A stretch of DNA of 44,158 nt from IMG/VR virus record IMGVR_UViG_3300020125_000141, positions 1 through 44,158 of that record; one strand, 5' to 3'. The translations under genes and the position numbers were made by a program. Source of the stretch: a virus. The notes beneath the pieces are model-generated. The model was not told where the DNA came from and ran no database searches. It saw only the letters and a list, made by a program, of their open reading frames with translations. Every line of letters starts with the position of its first letter. Position 1 is the first letter of the stretch. Positions 1 through 7,320 of the stretch are shown in pieces.

Positions 1-127
1 AGAGCCCCACCAGATTGAGAAGCCACAGGCAGACAGCAATCACCAAAACCACGATGATGATTGTCTTGAACGGCTCCGGCACGCGCGGCAGTACGTAGGT
101 GCTGAAGAGCCACCACACGAGCGCCAA
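1..127. repeat. Terminal direct repeat, left copy
   Basis: These 127 bases are identical to 44032-44158. The repeat has no transposon-like features and lies inside one small gene. The simplest reading is an assembly overlap (k = 127) of a circular or circularly permuted genome. A genuine 127-bp terminal redundancy is the alternative. Confidence 0.95.
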
Positions 128-163
128 GACCAGAAGCACAACGACAATTCCGATAACGCTCAT
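1..163 (-). CDS. Small two-TM membrane protein, 5' part (continues across the contig junction)
   Basis: The ATG is at 163. The frame runs to base 1 and continues at 44031 down to a TGA at 43985, giving a 69-residue protein when the genome is closed. Two hydrophobic helices (about residues 3-17 and 35-53) flank a short charged loop with a PRVPEPF segment; the tail is polar. This resembles small Thivi_2564-type membrane proteins of unknown function. It lies between the tail tube gene and the tail chaperone gene, so a holin-like or tail-linked role is possible but unproven. No signal peptide cleavage site is evident. Confidence 0.7.
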   Translation of the reverse strand, partial: MSVIGIVVVLLVLALVWWLFSTYVLPRVPEPFKTIIIVVLVIAVCLWLLNLVGL

Positions 164-173
164 GATGGACTCC

Positions 174-635
174 TTACGCCGGGAACACCGGGCTTCCAGT
201 GCCCTCGAACGTGACGTTGGCTTCGATGACTCCCGCGACGGTCGCCATGATCGAAAACGTACTGATGTACGCCGTGAAAAACCACTTCGTCGCCGCGGGA
301 TCGGGGAAGACGAGACGCAGCGGAATCGGCGAGCCCGCAACGGTCGGTGTGCCGTTGATGCCCCGGCCCGTGAACAGGCTCAGCAAGCTCTTGTGTCCGG
401 CATCGCTGGGGATGAAAAACAGCTTGAAGGTGAGCTTGCCGTTGTCGAGCAACGTGGTCAGCTTTTCGCGCCACGGGTTGCCGGTCGAATGGCTTGTCAC
501 ATCCACCACCGTCGCCGCGAGCGCGAAGCCGTTGATGTCCCCGACGTTCGCAATCGTGGTGTAGGTCTCGGGCGAGTTGCCGTCTCCCAACTGAAGCAGG
601 GTGTTTATACTCGGCTGTGCAATGGCGGTGCTCAT
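174..635 (-). CDS. Tail tube protein
   Basis: 153 residues with the size, beta-rich composition and position expected of a siphovirus major tail protein, which polymerises into the tube around the tape measure. It follows the tail-completion gene and precedes the small membrane gene and tail chaperones, the usual order once the circle is closed. A good ribosome site (AAGGAG, 8 bases before ATG) supports the start. Segments such as DVTSHSTGN and the C-terminal VTFEGTGSPVF are typical of lambda gpV-like tube domains. The assignment rests on fold-like features and synteny. Confidence 0.8.
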   Translation of the reverse strand: MSTAIAQPSINTLLQLGDGNSPETYTTIANVGDINGFALAATVVDVTSHSTGNPWREKLTTLLDNGKLTFKLFFIPSDAGHKSLLSLFTGRGINGTPTVAGSPIPLRLVFPDPAATKWFFTAYISTFSIMATVAGVIEANVTFEGTGSPVFPA

Positions 636-647
636 GAGAAGTTCTCC

Positions 648-1091
648 TTACTGGAATTGGTAGCAGCACATGAAATCGAGCGCTGCTCTAAAAAGCGGTT
701 GCCTCGGTTGCGGTTCGACCCACTGCCGCCTGCCGACAAGAATGTTAGGTGCCTGCCTGACCACCAGCGGACTGCTGGGCAGATCGTAGCAACTGAATGT
801 CTGCATCGCCAGGATGATTGCTCGACACAGGTTCTCCCGAATGAGTGAAGCATTGGCGCCGTCGCACCACACTGAAATGCTGATCCGTGCCCACCCAACG
901 CTAGCCTGGGTTCCACCTGGAGTCTGCTGAGTGTAATAGGGCCTGTCTGAAATACGCTCGATGACTCCGCACGGATAGCTTGGAGGGTTTTGAGGGATCT
1001 GGTCTGGATAGAGCTGAGTGCCAACGATAGCAGATACACCAGCATCAGCGAGTAGGCCAGTCCGAATTTGTTGCTCCATTGCGAGCGCCAC
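648..1091 (-). CDS. Tail completion protein (DUF3168/Gp17-like)
   Basis: About 147 residues. The N-terminus (LLADAGVSAIVGTQLYPDQIP) followed by a central RISISVWCDGA strand is the pattern of the DUF3168 family, which caps the tail tube at the head-tail interface. I chose the GTG at 1091 because a GGGAGG ribosome site lies about 9 bases upstream; an in-frame ATG at 1079 is the alternative. It starts just after the HK97-gp10-like gene. Confidence 0.8.
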   Translation of the reverse strand: MALAMEQQIRTGLLADAGVSAIVGTQLYPDQIPQNPPSYPCGVIERISDRPYYTQQTPGGTQASVGWARISISVWCDGANASLIRENLCRAIILAMQTFSCYDLPSSPLVVRQAPNILVGRRQWVEPQPRQPLFRAALDFMCCYQFQ

Positions 1092-1094
1092 ATC

Positions 1095-1574
1095 TCAGGC
1101 CCTCCCCCGCTTGAATCCCGACGCCGCGGCGATTGCTTCGAACATCTGATCCTTGATGAGTTGCTTCGCCTCTTCCTTCTTCGCGTCACCCGCTGGCCGC
1201 ATGAACGGCTGCGCCGCTTGGTGATACGTCCGTCCCAACCGATCCGTGCCCATGAAGCCGAACTCAATGCGCCGCGCGTAAGGCGGCGAGAATCCGTACT
1301 CGTTCAGGCTGGGATACGCCGGAGACACCACCACAACTTGTTTTTCATCGCGGTCAACTACTTGCGAGAATCCGCCCGAGCTGGACGGCTCAACGTGTAT
1401 GGCATCGCGCAAGCGTCCGGTATCCACCGGAACGAGTACCCGCGCTTCCTCGGCGATGAGTTCGGCGGCCGCCGGAACCGCAAGCCGCAGCTCGCTCACA
1501 GCGGCTTTGACCATGTAGGCCGCGCTGAGCGAAACCTTGTCCATGCCGCGAAGTTGTACAGTGATGAAGCTCAT
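1095..1574 (-). CDS. HK97 gp10-like head-tail joining protein
   Basis: 159 residues. The central pattern, ARVLVPVDTGRLRDAI then a long strand region and a C-terminal helical RPAGDAKKEEAKQLIKDQ, is characteristic of the HK97 gp10 family. The family acts in minor tail or head-tail joining. The ATG at 1574 overlaps the upstream stop in an ATGA, indicating translational coupling. It sits between the head-closure-like gene and the DUF3168 gene, as in many siphophages. Confidence 0.85.
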   Translation of the reverse strand: MSFITVQLRGMDKVSLSAAYMVKAAVSELRLAVPAAAELIAEEARVLVPVDTGRLRDAIHVEPSSSGGFSQVVDRDEKQVVVVSPAYPSLNEYGFSPPYARRIEFGFMGTDRLGRTYHQAAQPFMRPAGDAKKEEAKQLIKDQMFEAIAAASGFKRGRA

Positions 1575-1984
1575 AGGCTGTACAGCCTCAGCGAAAGCCG
1601 CGTCATCTGTTTTTGGCTGTCCGGTTCCACCGTGCCCGGCGTAATCTCGTACAGCGTCCCGTCGACGTTGACCACGAAGCGCATCAGGATCGCCGGATAG
1701 TAGTTGTCCAGCAACAGATGCCACTGCCGAGCTTCGGTGAAGTGATCCGGCAATCTCGCACCGCTCGGGGAAGGATTCAGCATGTGCTCCGGTGCAATCT
1801 GACAGGCGATGTCTTGCAAGCCCGTGACGGGCACCAGCGTCGTCAGGTCCGGCTGCCCCATCGCGTTGACCGAGGGATTCGCGCCTCCCGGCCTGTCGAA
1901 GAAACTGGCCAGCGAAGAGAGCAGCCCCGTCTGCACTGCGTCCGGCATCACCTGATTCAGTTCCGCGAGCAGCGATTGATTCAT
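1571..1984 (-). CDS. Putative head-closure (stopper) protein
   Basis: 137 residues. Its position between the connector-like gene and the gp10-like gene is where SPP1 gp16-type stopper proteins occur. The C-terminal half (PAILMRFVVNVDGTLYEI followed by RLSLRLYSL) looks like the small beta-barrel of that group. The ATG follows the upstream stop by only one base. I infer the function from synteny and general shape, not from a diagnostic motif. Confidence 0.6.
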   Translation of the reverse strand: MNQSLLAELNQVMPDAVQTGLLSSLASFFDRPGGANPSVNAMGQPDLTTLVPVTGLQDIACQIAPEHMLNPSPSGARLPDHFTEARQWHLLLDNYYPAILMRFVVNVDGTLYEITPGTVEPDSQKQMTRLSLRLYSL

Positions 1985-2440
1985 CTACGCCCCGCTCTCG
2001 CGCTGCACAGTCGCCCAGAAGCGATCCCTGAAACTCCAGCCGCCGTCGCGCTGTACTTGCTCGATAATCATGAACGCGCCGGAATTGTCCTCGACGTCCC
2101 GGTACTCTTGCGCCGTTTCGCGCAACTGAATCGCAGCGTCGGAGCTGTCCAGCTTCACGTCCAAGAGTTGCTTGATCGAGGCAAGCCGCGATTTGTTCGC
2201 AGCCAGCGAGTCCAACAAAAGAGCTGCTACCCGCAGGTACGAAACAGGCGTCGACGGAAGATTCCGTCCGGCTGGCCCCGAGTAAAACATCCCGCTCTGA
2301 AACTGCGCTGCCTGGATCTGATACCCGGCCAAAATCTCCGAGTCCTCGAAGACGTGGTTCACGCTCTGAGTGTCGGAGATGAGCAGCCGAATGAAATCGA
2401 TCTGGTTCTGGGAGCCGTCGCAACTGTTGTAGCTGAACAT
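1985..2440 (-). CDS. Putative head-tail connector/adaptor
   Basis: About 151 residues from the ATG at 2440, which begins MFSYNSCDGSQNQIDFIR. Helical connector proteins of the HK97 gp6/SPP1 gp15 type share this style of start (IDFIRLLISDT...DSEIL), long helices and this position just after the capsid gene. An earlier in-frame ATG at 2479 would add 13 residues but gives a poorer N-terminus. It ends one base before the next start. Confidence 0.6.
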   Translation of the reverse strand: MFSYNSCDGSQNQIDFIRLLISDTQSVNHVFEDSEILAGYQIQAAQFQSGMFYSGPAGRNLPSTPVSYLRVAALLLDSLAANKSRLASIKQLLDVKLDSSDAAIQLRETAQEYRDVEDNSGAFMIIEQVQRDGGWSFRDRFWATVQRESGA

Positions 2441-2505
2441 AGAGTAGGAGCGCTGCCACGCCCATCCCCCGCAGAACATTCGTAGCAGCGCTCATTGGGA
2501 GAATC

Positions 2506-3870
2506 CTAAGTGCCCGATCCGTTGGACGCCACGGTTACGCGGCCTTCGATTTGTCCACCGCCGATGACCGAGATGATCTTCAAGTCGGTGTCCATCGTGT
2601 CGAAGTTGCCAAGCATCGGATCGACGCCGCCGCCAGGTCGCATCGTGGTAGGAGCGCGCTGGAAAAGCTGAGGCGTCTCGTAGCCGCTCAAGAAACCGAC
2701 TTCGATAGCGGGCCGCGGTTGAGCGTCGGGCTCAACGAAAATGGCCCACATGGTTTTGCCGATGCTGCCCGAGGTCGCGATCAGCGGAATGTACGGATCG
2801 AGAATCGGGTCCATGCGCTGAACCATCCAAGGCCGGACGTTCAGGATTTGCAACGGATAGGCGTGGCCGGCATCGGCCTGAGTGTTGGGCGAGCCACCCT
2901 GATTCTGTACGAACACGTTCAAACCGTTCATTGCGTTCTGAACGGTGCCTTCGAGTGCCGGGCCGTAGACCAAGCGAAGCCGCCCGGTAATCATGATCGG
3001 ATCACCGCCTGCGTCGCGCTGGGACATCAGGATATTGATCGCGTCGATGAGCCCTTGCGTGGACAGCGGAGGATTATTCGCACTCGCGCCATTCGCGATA
3101 TTGATGATGTTTTTGTACGCCGAGGTGTACAGCGAAGCATGCGGACCATTCGCGTCCACGTAGAGCTTCGTGTAGAACTGATTGATGCCGCGGTTGGCTG
3201 CGAGAGCGAGCCGGTTGGCCCGATCCTTGAAGATGCCGAGGTCATCGTTCACCATCGCCGCCCAGTTCACCGATGCGCCGGCCTGACCGAGCAACGGCTG
3301 ATAGGTGATGGCCGAAGTGTCCTTCGCGTTGGTGATCGAGGCGTTCTTTTGCGGAACGGGCCCGACCATCGCGCGCTGCGGAAACGGTTCGGCGGGATCG
3401 CGATAAGTCAGCGGAGTCACGCCGCCGTCCAACAGGTAGCGCTTGACCACGCGGAAGTCACGCAAGGTGACGTTTTTCGCGATGTTTTTGATGTCCAGCG
3501 GGAAGCCGGTAAAGATCGAGTAGTACGCCCGATCCAACACGTCGACCGTCAGGGCTTGGTAGTCCGTCACGGCCATGGTCTCTTGCAGGGTCACAACGCG
3601 GCCCGGCTGGCTGAAGGCGTTGCCGTACAGCCCTGGATACTTTTCTGCGAGGTAGCGGACGAAAACCTCACGTTGCGGATTCATCGCTTCCTTGATGAGT
3701 TCCGGAGACTCACGCCCGCGGATGACATCAGCATAGAGCCGTGCCGCTTCCTGAACGCGCCGTTCGTGGACGGAGCCCGCTTGCCGGCGTGCGGCAAAGA
3801 ATCCGCGCAACTCGGGGTGGTTCTCAACTGAGCCGCCAGAAAATTCGTGTGTGAATTCCATGTCGCGCAT
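2506..3870 (-). CDS. Major capsid protein (HK97-fold)
   Basis: 454 residues from the ATG at 3870, which has GGAG 9 bases upstream; a TTG at 3885 is in frame but less likely. The N-terminal 70 residues are charged and helical (possible delta-domain). The body has the alternating strand/helix composition and the late GYETPQLFQRAP segment of large capsid proteins that follow a protease/scaffold and a DUF2190-like gene. It forms the icosahedral shell. No Cys pair or crosslink motif was recognised. Position after the protease and before the connectors is strong context. Confidence 0.88.
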   Translation of the reverse strand: MRDMEFTHEFSGGSVENHPELRGFFAARRQAGSVHERRVQEAARLYADVIRGRESPELIKEAMNPQREVFVRYLAEKYPGLYGNAFSQPGRVVTLQETMAVTDYQALTVDVLDRAYYSIFTGFPLDIKNIAKNVTLRDFRVVKRYLLDGGVTPLTYRDPAEPFPQRAMVGPVPQKNASITNAKDTSAITYQPLLGQAGASVNWAAMVNDDLGIFKDRANRLALAANRGINQFYTKLYVDANGPHASLYTSAYKNIINIANGASANNPPLSTQGLIDAINILMSQRDAGGDPIMITGRLRLVYGPALEGTVQNAMNGLNVFVQNQGGSPNTQADAGHAYPLQILNVRPWMVQRMDPILDPYIPLIATSGSIGKTMWAIFVEPDAQPRPAIEVGFLSGYETPQLFQRAPTTMRPGGGVDPMLGNFDTMDTDLKIISVIGGGQIEGRVTVASNGSGT

Positions 3871-3871
3871 T

Positions 3872-4369
3872 TTACTGTTCTCCAATCAGGACGCTGGGCA
3901 AGCCAGTCGTGCCAGTCGTCACGCCCGGATCACTCGGGTCAATCGTGCCGAAGAAAGTGCCGCCCGTGTTCGCGTCCAGCGTGAACCCGGTGGTTACGTT
4001 GGTCGCCGAGTCGAGCGTCCCGCCATCGGCGTACACCTTGTCTCCGGGTTTCAACGTGTGGCCGGTCTGCGGACTGATGACGGTCGCGCCCAGCACGCTG
4101 AGGAAAAACGAGCCGTTCATCAGGAAGACCGCGCCAAGTTCAATCGATTGGTAGTCGTTGAGCGCCACGGCCGGAACGGTTCCGAGTAGAACCGGGTCAC
4201 CAGCCTTAACCGTCGACGGGCAAAGCGCAAAGCGCCGGCTGGTCGGTGTGCCGGTTTTGTCCTGGTTCGTCATTCCGAACAGCACCCCGGTCGCAGCGAC
4301 GAACAAAATCGCCAGAACGGTAACGACCAGCGGATGGGAAACGATGAGCAATGCAAGGATCGGAGTCAC
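3872..4369 (-). CDS. Capsid decoration-like protein (DUF2190-like)
   Basis: About 165 residues from a GTG at 4369 with AGGTGG 6 bases upstream, starting right after the protease stop. After a hydrophobic N-terminus the body contains KAGDPVLLG, GSFFLSVLGATV, GDKVYADGGTLD and VTTGFTLDANTGGTFFGT, a pattern I associate with DUF2190 capsid-surface proteins. The gene lies between the protease and the major capsid gene, the standard position for a decoration or stabilisation protein. The roughly 35-residue hydrophobic N-terminus is unusual for that family; if MTNQDKTG is the true start it would be untranslated. Confidence 0.75.
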   Translation of the reverse strand: MTPILALLIVSHPLVVTVLAILFVAATGVLFGMTNQDKTGTPTSRRFALCPSTVKAGDPVLLGTVPAVALNDYQSIELGAVFLMNGSFFLSVLGATVISPQTGHTLKPGDKVYADGGTLDSATNVTTGFTLDANTGGTFFGTIDPSDPGVTTGTTGLPSVLIGEQ

Positions 4370-4370
4370 G

Positions 4371-4868
4371 TTAGGCCACCTGTTCCCTTCCGCCCCGCGC
4401 CGCAACTTTCGCAGCTTCAGGGCTCAAACCGATAGCCTCCCAAGAGTCGGCGGAGGCTTCGCGCAATTGCTTCGCCGCGCGCTTCTCTTCCTTGCGCGCT
4501 TCTTTCAGCTTTTTGCGCTCTTCCTTCGACGGCACGATCTCAATGCCCGTACCCATTCCGGTCACACGGCCCGCGCCGGTCGCAACGCCGATCACGCTGC
4601 CGATGCGCTTGGCTTCGGCTATGACCAACTCGCCGAACTTTGGCACGTCCAGCGCGCCGTCCTTCAGCGGGAGATCGCGCAGCGAGTTCTCCACGATGAG
4701 CTGCTTGGCGGATTCGTGCAACGACACGGTTTTCAGCACACGATTGGCCTCGACCATCGCGTCACCTCGTAGCGCGCGCTGTTGTAGCCCGGCAACCGGA
4801 GCGGTAACCGCGGCCACCGCTTGGGTGACGGCCGTTTCCACCAATTGCTTGATTTCTTCTGCGGTCAT
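4371..4868 (-). CDS. Nested in-frame scaffold protein
   Basis: An ATG at 4868 lies in frame inside the protease gene and is preceded by a near-perfect AGGAGG (4874-4879), the strongest ribosome site in the head module. The product would be 165 residues, MTAEEIKQLVETAV onward, helical and Lys/Glu-rich near the C-terminus. This reproduces the lambda C/Nu3 arrangement, in which the scaffold is the independently translated end of the protease gene. The sequence shows the start signal; its use is inferred. Confidence 0.7.
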   Translation of the reverse strand: MTAEEIKQLVETAVTQAVAAVTAPVAGLQQRALRGDAMVEANRVLKTVSLHESAKQLIVENSLRDLPLKDGALDVPKFGELVIAEAKRIGSVIGVATGAGRVTGMGTGIEIVPSKEERKKLKEARKEEKRAAKQLREASADSWEAIGLSPEAAKVAARGGREQVA

Positions 4869-6068
4869 ATCGACCTCCTGTTGAGTTGCGCCAGAGGCGC
4901 TTTCCGTCAAAATCATTCCCCCGGCCCCGGCCTGGGTTACCACGTCCACACTGGTCGCGTGGGTCAATTCCTTCAGCACCGGAAGGCCATCGCGCTTCTG
5001 TCCGGATTCGGCTATTCCGCTCGCCCGAATCGACATCCCGACGTGGGGGGCTTTCTCTTCAACCATCTGCCCGTGATCGGCGAACACCTTCATCCGTGCG
5101 TACAGGCCCGGCCCCTTGGCGTGGGCTTCGTGGTACGTCGCGCCCGTGGTCAGAACGCCAGCGAGGTTCTTTACGTCGCCCTCGGGCCGCGCCGCTTCCT
5201 CGGCTTGCGTCGGATGGTTCAGATAAACTTGTGTTCCGGCCTTGAAAACATTGGGCCCGTCGCGCTTCAGCACTTCGGATGGGTAGAACGCGCTCGAACC
5301 TTTGCCGGGAGCGATAAGCTTGATCTCGTAATCGGCCCTTGCCTCTTGCAGTACAATGGTTTCCAGAGTTTGCGCCCCTTCCACCAGTACTAACTCCCCA
5401 GAGGTTCCACGTGGAACATTGGCCTCAGTAGTGTCACTACCGCTTTGCCAAGCTTTCGGCAGGTACTTCCCCCAACCCTTTTTCTTTGCAATCCGAATGA
5501 TACTGGCCTTGAGCGCCGCCGTGCCCTTGTTGTCGCTCCCGGCCCTCCCCATAGACCGAACCGCCGCCATAACGTCGCCCGGCTTCAGTATCGGGAAGCT
5601 CTTGCCCTTGCCGGCGAAGTCTCCGGAGCCCGCTGCGTCACGTTCAGCCTTAGAAACGAACCGTTCGGTCAACACCATGCGCCGCATCCACGCCGGCATT
5701 GCCTTGGCTTCCTGCGTTTCCGTGTCGGTCATCCCGGCGTAGTGGTCCGATTCATCGGCCTCTTCGTCGTACACCGTCCGCGGCACCACGTTCAGCGCTT
5801 GATCGTCATCAATCGCGCACGTTCGCTTGCCGTTCACCATGCCGATTTCGTATGGCGCCCGCCACGTCTCGCCGTTGCAGCAGTAGATCACGTCTCCCGA
5901 TTCGCCGTCTCCGATCACATCGCGCACGTAGGCGTACTCGCCGGGAAACATATCGCGGAGTTCGTCTTGGAGTGCCGCACAGGTATCGGAGGCGGTTAAT
6001 TCGAGCGTAGCGGAGGCTTCGCGGATGAGTTGCTTACGGAACGCTTTCTTGTGTTCGGCGGTGAGCAC
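4371..6068 (-). CDS. Prohead protease with C-terminal scaffold domain
   Basis: 565 residues from a GTG at 6068 (no ribosome site evident; an ATG at 5951 is an alternative). Three parts are visible. Residues about 1-210 include a region (AERDAAGSGDFAGKGKSFPI... AALKASIIRIAKKKGW) like that placed before phage proteases. Residues about 215-395 are protease-like, with NHPT and HVGMSIRASG as likely His and Ser active-site neighbourhoods of a serine prohead protease. The C-terminal part is a charged, coiled scaffold with Lys/Glu-rich heptads. The protein should trim the prohead before packaging. Its last 165 residues can also be made separately from a strong internal start (see nested scaffold). 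Confidence 0.8.
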   Translation of the reverse strand: MLTAEHKKAFRKQLIREASATLELTASDTCAALQDELRDMFPGEYAYVRDVIGDGESGDVIYCCNGETWRAPYEIGMVNGKRTCAIDDDQALNVVPRTVYDEEADESDHYAGMTDTETQEAKAMPAWMRRMVLTERFVSKAERDAAGSGDFAGKGKSFPILKPGDVMAAVRSMGRAGSDNKGTAALKASIIRIAKKKGWGKYLPKAWQSGSDTTEANVPRGTSGELVLVEGAQTLETIVLQEARADYEIKLIAPGKGSSAFYPSEVLKRDGPNVFKAGTQVYLNHPTQAEEAARPEGDVKNLAGVLTTGATYHEAHAKGPGLYARMKVFADHGQMVEEKAPHVGMSIRASGIAESGQKRDGLPVLKELTHATSVDVVTQAGAGGMILTESASGATQQEVDMTAEEIKQLVETAVTQAVAAVTAPVAGLQQRALRGDAMVEANRVLKTVSLHESAKQLIVENSLRDLPLKDGALDVPKFGELVIAEAKRIGSVIGVATGAGRVTGMGTGIEIVPSKEERKKLKEARKEEKRAAKQLREASADSWEAIGLSPEAAKVAARGGREQVA

Positions 6069-6073
6069 GTTTT

Positions 6074-6125
6074 GTGCAATCGTTGCACTGAAACCGGAAC
6101 GCTGGCAAATAATTCCATTGGAATT
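6074..6125. promoter_or_regulatory. Two perfect dyads in a divergent control region
   Basis: GTGCAA-TCG-TTGCAC (6074-6088) and AATTCCA-T-TGGAATT (6111-6125) lie between the divergent protease gene (start 6068) and the plus-strand gene starting at 6142. The second dyad ends 3 bases before a TATACT box. Both look like operator sites for dimeric regulators. Neither matches the GCGCAATTGCGC palindrome found elsewhere in this genome. Confidence 0.55.
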
Positions 6126-6128
6126 CGG

Positions 6129-6134
6129 TATACT
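6129..6134 (+). promoter_or_regulatory. -10 box of a leaderless plus-strand promoter
   Basis: TATACT lies 7 bases before the ATG at 6142, so the transcript would begin at or near the start codon. No good -35 hexamer is present at 16-18 bases; instead the dyad at 6111-6125 occupies the spacer, suggesting activation or repression by a bound protein. Confidence 0.5.
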
Positions 6135-6141
6135 GCCCTTG

Positions 6142-6378
6142 ATGCCCGATTGCTCACTTTGCCACGATGAGCCCGCCGCAACCAACCATCGCTGGTGCCT
6201 GAAGTGCAAAAACGCCAACGAAAAGGAACGCCGCCGAATGGTTGTCGAGAGAGCTTATAACCGCGGCGCCGAGACGATGCGCAGCACTGCGGTTGAGACA
6301 TTCGTTCGAATCGGCAGAGGCGGGATGACGGGCTTGACAGCCGCGGAGATTGTCCGTGGGCTGGCGCTAGATCACTGA
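6142..6378 (+). CDS. Small zinc-ribbon-like protein, plus strand
   Basis: 78 residues. Two CxxC pairs (CSLCHDEPAATNHRWCLKC) form a likely zinc site, followed by a basic stretch (KNANEKERRRMVVERAYNRG) and a helical C-terminus. It is the only plus-strand gene in the head module and has its own promoter-like sequence with dyads. Its end overlaps the antisense end of the 6367-6753 gene by a few bases. A DNA-binding regulator is plausible; the family was not recognised. Confidence 0.6.
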   Translation: MPDCSLCHDEPAATNHRWCLKCKNANEKERRRMVVERAYNRGAETMRSTAVETFVRIGRGGMTGLTAAEIVRGLALDH

Positions 6379-6753
6379 GCGTACTGAATAATCAGCGTGT
6401 CGCCGGACTGCACCACGTAGAAGATCGAGTTCAAGCCGTAGCCTGGTGCATTCGCTCCCGGCGTTCCGATGTAGGGATACATTCAGCGAACTTCCTGGAG
6501 GCAACGGAACACCGCGCGACGTACTCACGTTTGAGTCGCCTACTCTTGGACAAGCTGAAATCGCCCCGCTTCCGCAGTTCGTTGTCGTGTTGGTTGCGGG
6601 CGCGATGAAGATGATCCAGCGCGCGCGCTGCGCTGTGGCAGTGACCGCGTGCGCCGCGCCGTCGCCTGAGATCGTCGCCGGTGAGACGACGGGTGTCTGC
6701 GCTTGGAGCACGAATCCGAAAAGCGCGATAACGAAAATCTGGATGGTCTTCAT
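6367..6753 (-). CDS. Sec-exported small protein, probably frameshifted
   Basis: The ATG at 6753 overlaps the upstream stop (ATGA). The N-terminus MKTIQIFVIALFGFVLQAQ is a clear Sec signal peptide. The mature part is Thr/Ala-rich with a probable disulphide pair (NCGSGAISACP). The frame read here ends in an Arg-rich tail unlike the rest. In another frame, 6482-6372 encodes a sensible continuation starting YPYIGTPGANAPGYG and ending in DTLIIQYAQ. A one-base frame change near 6483-6490 would join them, giving about 124 residues. Mutation, assembly error or programmed shift cannot be separated from sequence alone. Confidence 0.55.
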   Translation of the reverse strand: MKTIQIFVIALFGFVLQAQTPVVSPATISGDGAAHAVTATAQRARWIIFIAPATNTTTNCGSGAISACPRVGDSNVSTSRGVPLPPGSSLNVSLHRNAGSECTRLRLELDLLRGAVRRHADYSVRSVI

Positions 6754-7313
6754 AGGAGCCTTTCTAAAACGATGTAGAGATCGTACTGGCCGGTTGCCGA
6801 GTATGTGGTGGCGTAGGTGATGTGCGCACTTCCGTCGTGGTGAATCATCTTGCAACCGGTCACATTAGCCGAAGTTGTGGAGGGAGTTACGGCATTTGCC
6901 GTCAAAGTCACGCTTTGTATTCCGTAACTTACGGCAGATCCGCTTGGAACCCATGTAAACGTAAGTGCATTAACGGCACCCGTGCCGCTTTGACCGCTTG
7001 TCGTCTGAAGTTCATCGCAAATTCGGTATACCCCAGCCGGTGCCTGCACTCCATTGCACAGTAGGTTCGTGGCGGTGATGCTGGCCGATTGACCGGTGAG
7101 CGCCACAGTGGTGCAGATCGTTGGAAGTGTTCCCACCGTCACGGGCGTCACGTTCGATGTCGCCGTGGGCGTGCTGGTCGCATTCGCCCACGTGAACCAC
7201 GCCGGACCAGATACGGCCGTTACCGTCCCGGCGTTGCCCGATCCACCGCTCGGAGGCGTGTATTGAGCTAACGCTAGTCCGCAAGCGAACAGGAGAATCA
7301 GAAGTTTCCGCAT
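6750..7313 (-). CDS. Sec-exported fibre-like protein
   Basis: 187 residues. Sec signal peptide MRKLLILLFACGLALAQ, then GTVTAVSGPAWFTWANATST, a motif style common in phage tail-fibre beta repeats, and a Ser/Thr-rich beta domain with two likely Cys pairs. The true start is the ATG at 7313; upstream in-frame sequence overlaps the minor head gene. It lies 7 bases after the minor head gene stop. Fibre proteins seldom carry signal peptides, so export to the periplasm or cell surface, rather than assembly in the virion, is possible. Confidence 0.65.
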   Translation of the reverse strand: MRKLLILLFACGLALAQYTPPSGGSGNAGTVTAVSGPAWFTWANATSTPTATSNVTPVTVGTLPTICTTVALTGQSASITATNLLCNGVQAPAGVYRICDELQTTSGQSGTGAVNALTFTWVPSGSAVSYGIQSVTLTANAVTPSTTSANVTGCKMIHHDGSAHITYATTYSATGQYDLYIVLERLL

Positions 7314-7320
7314 GAGCGGA

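Noticed and set aside
1095-2495. Single long minus-strand ORF of 466 codons
   Set aside because: Its upstream two-thirds is a shadow of the head-closure and connector genes; only the part from 1574 is a credible protein.
2551-3831. Long plus-strand ORF over the capsid gene
   Set aside because: Arg/His-rich shadow composition opposite a clear capsid gene, with no start signal.
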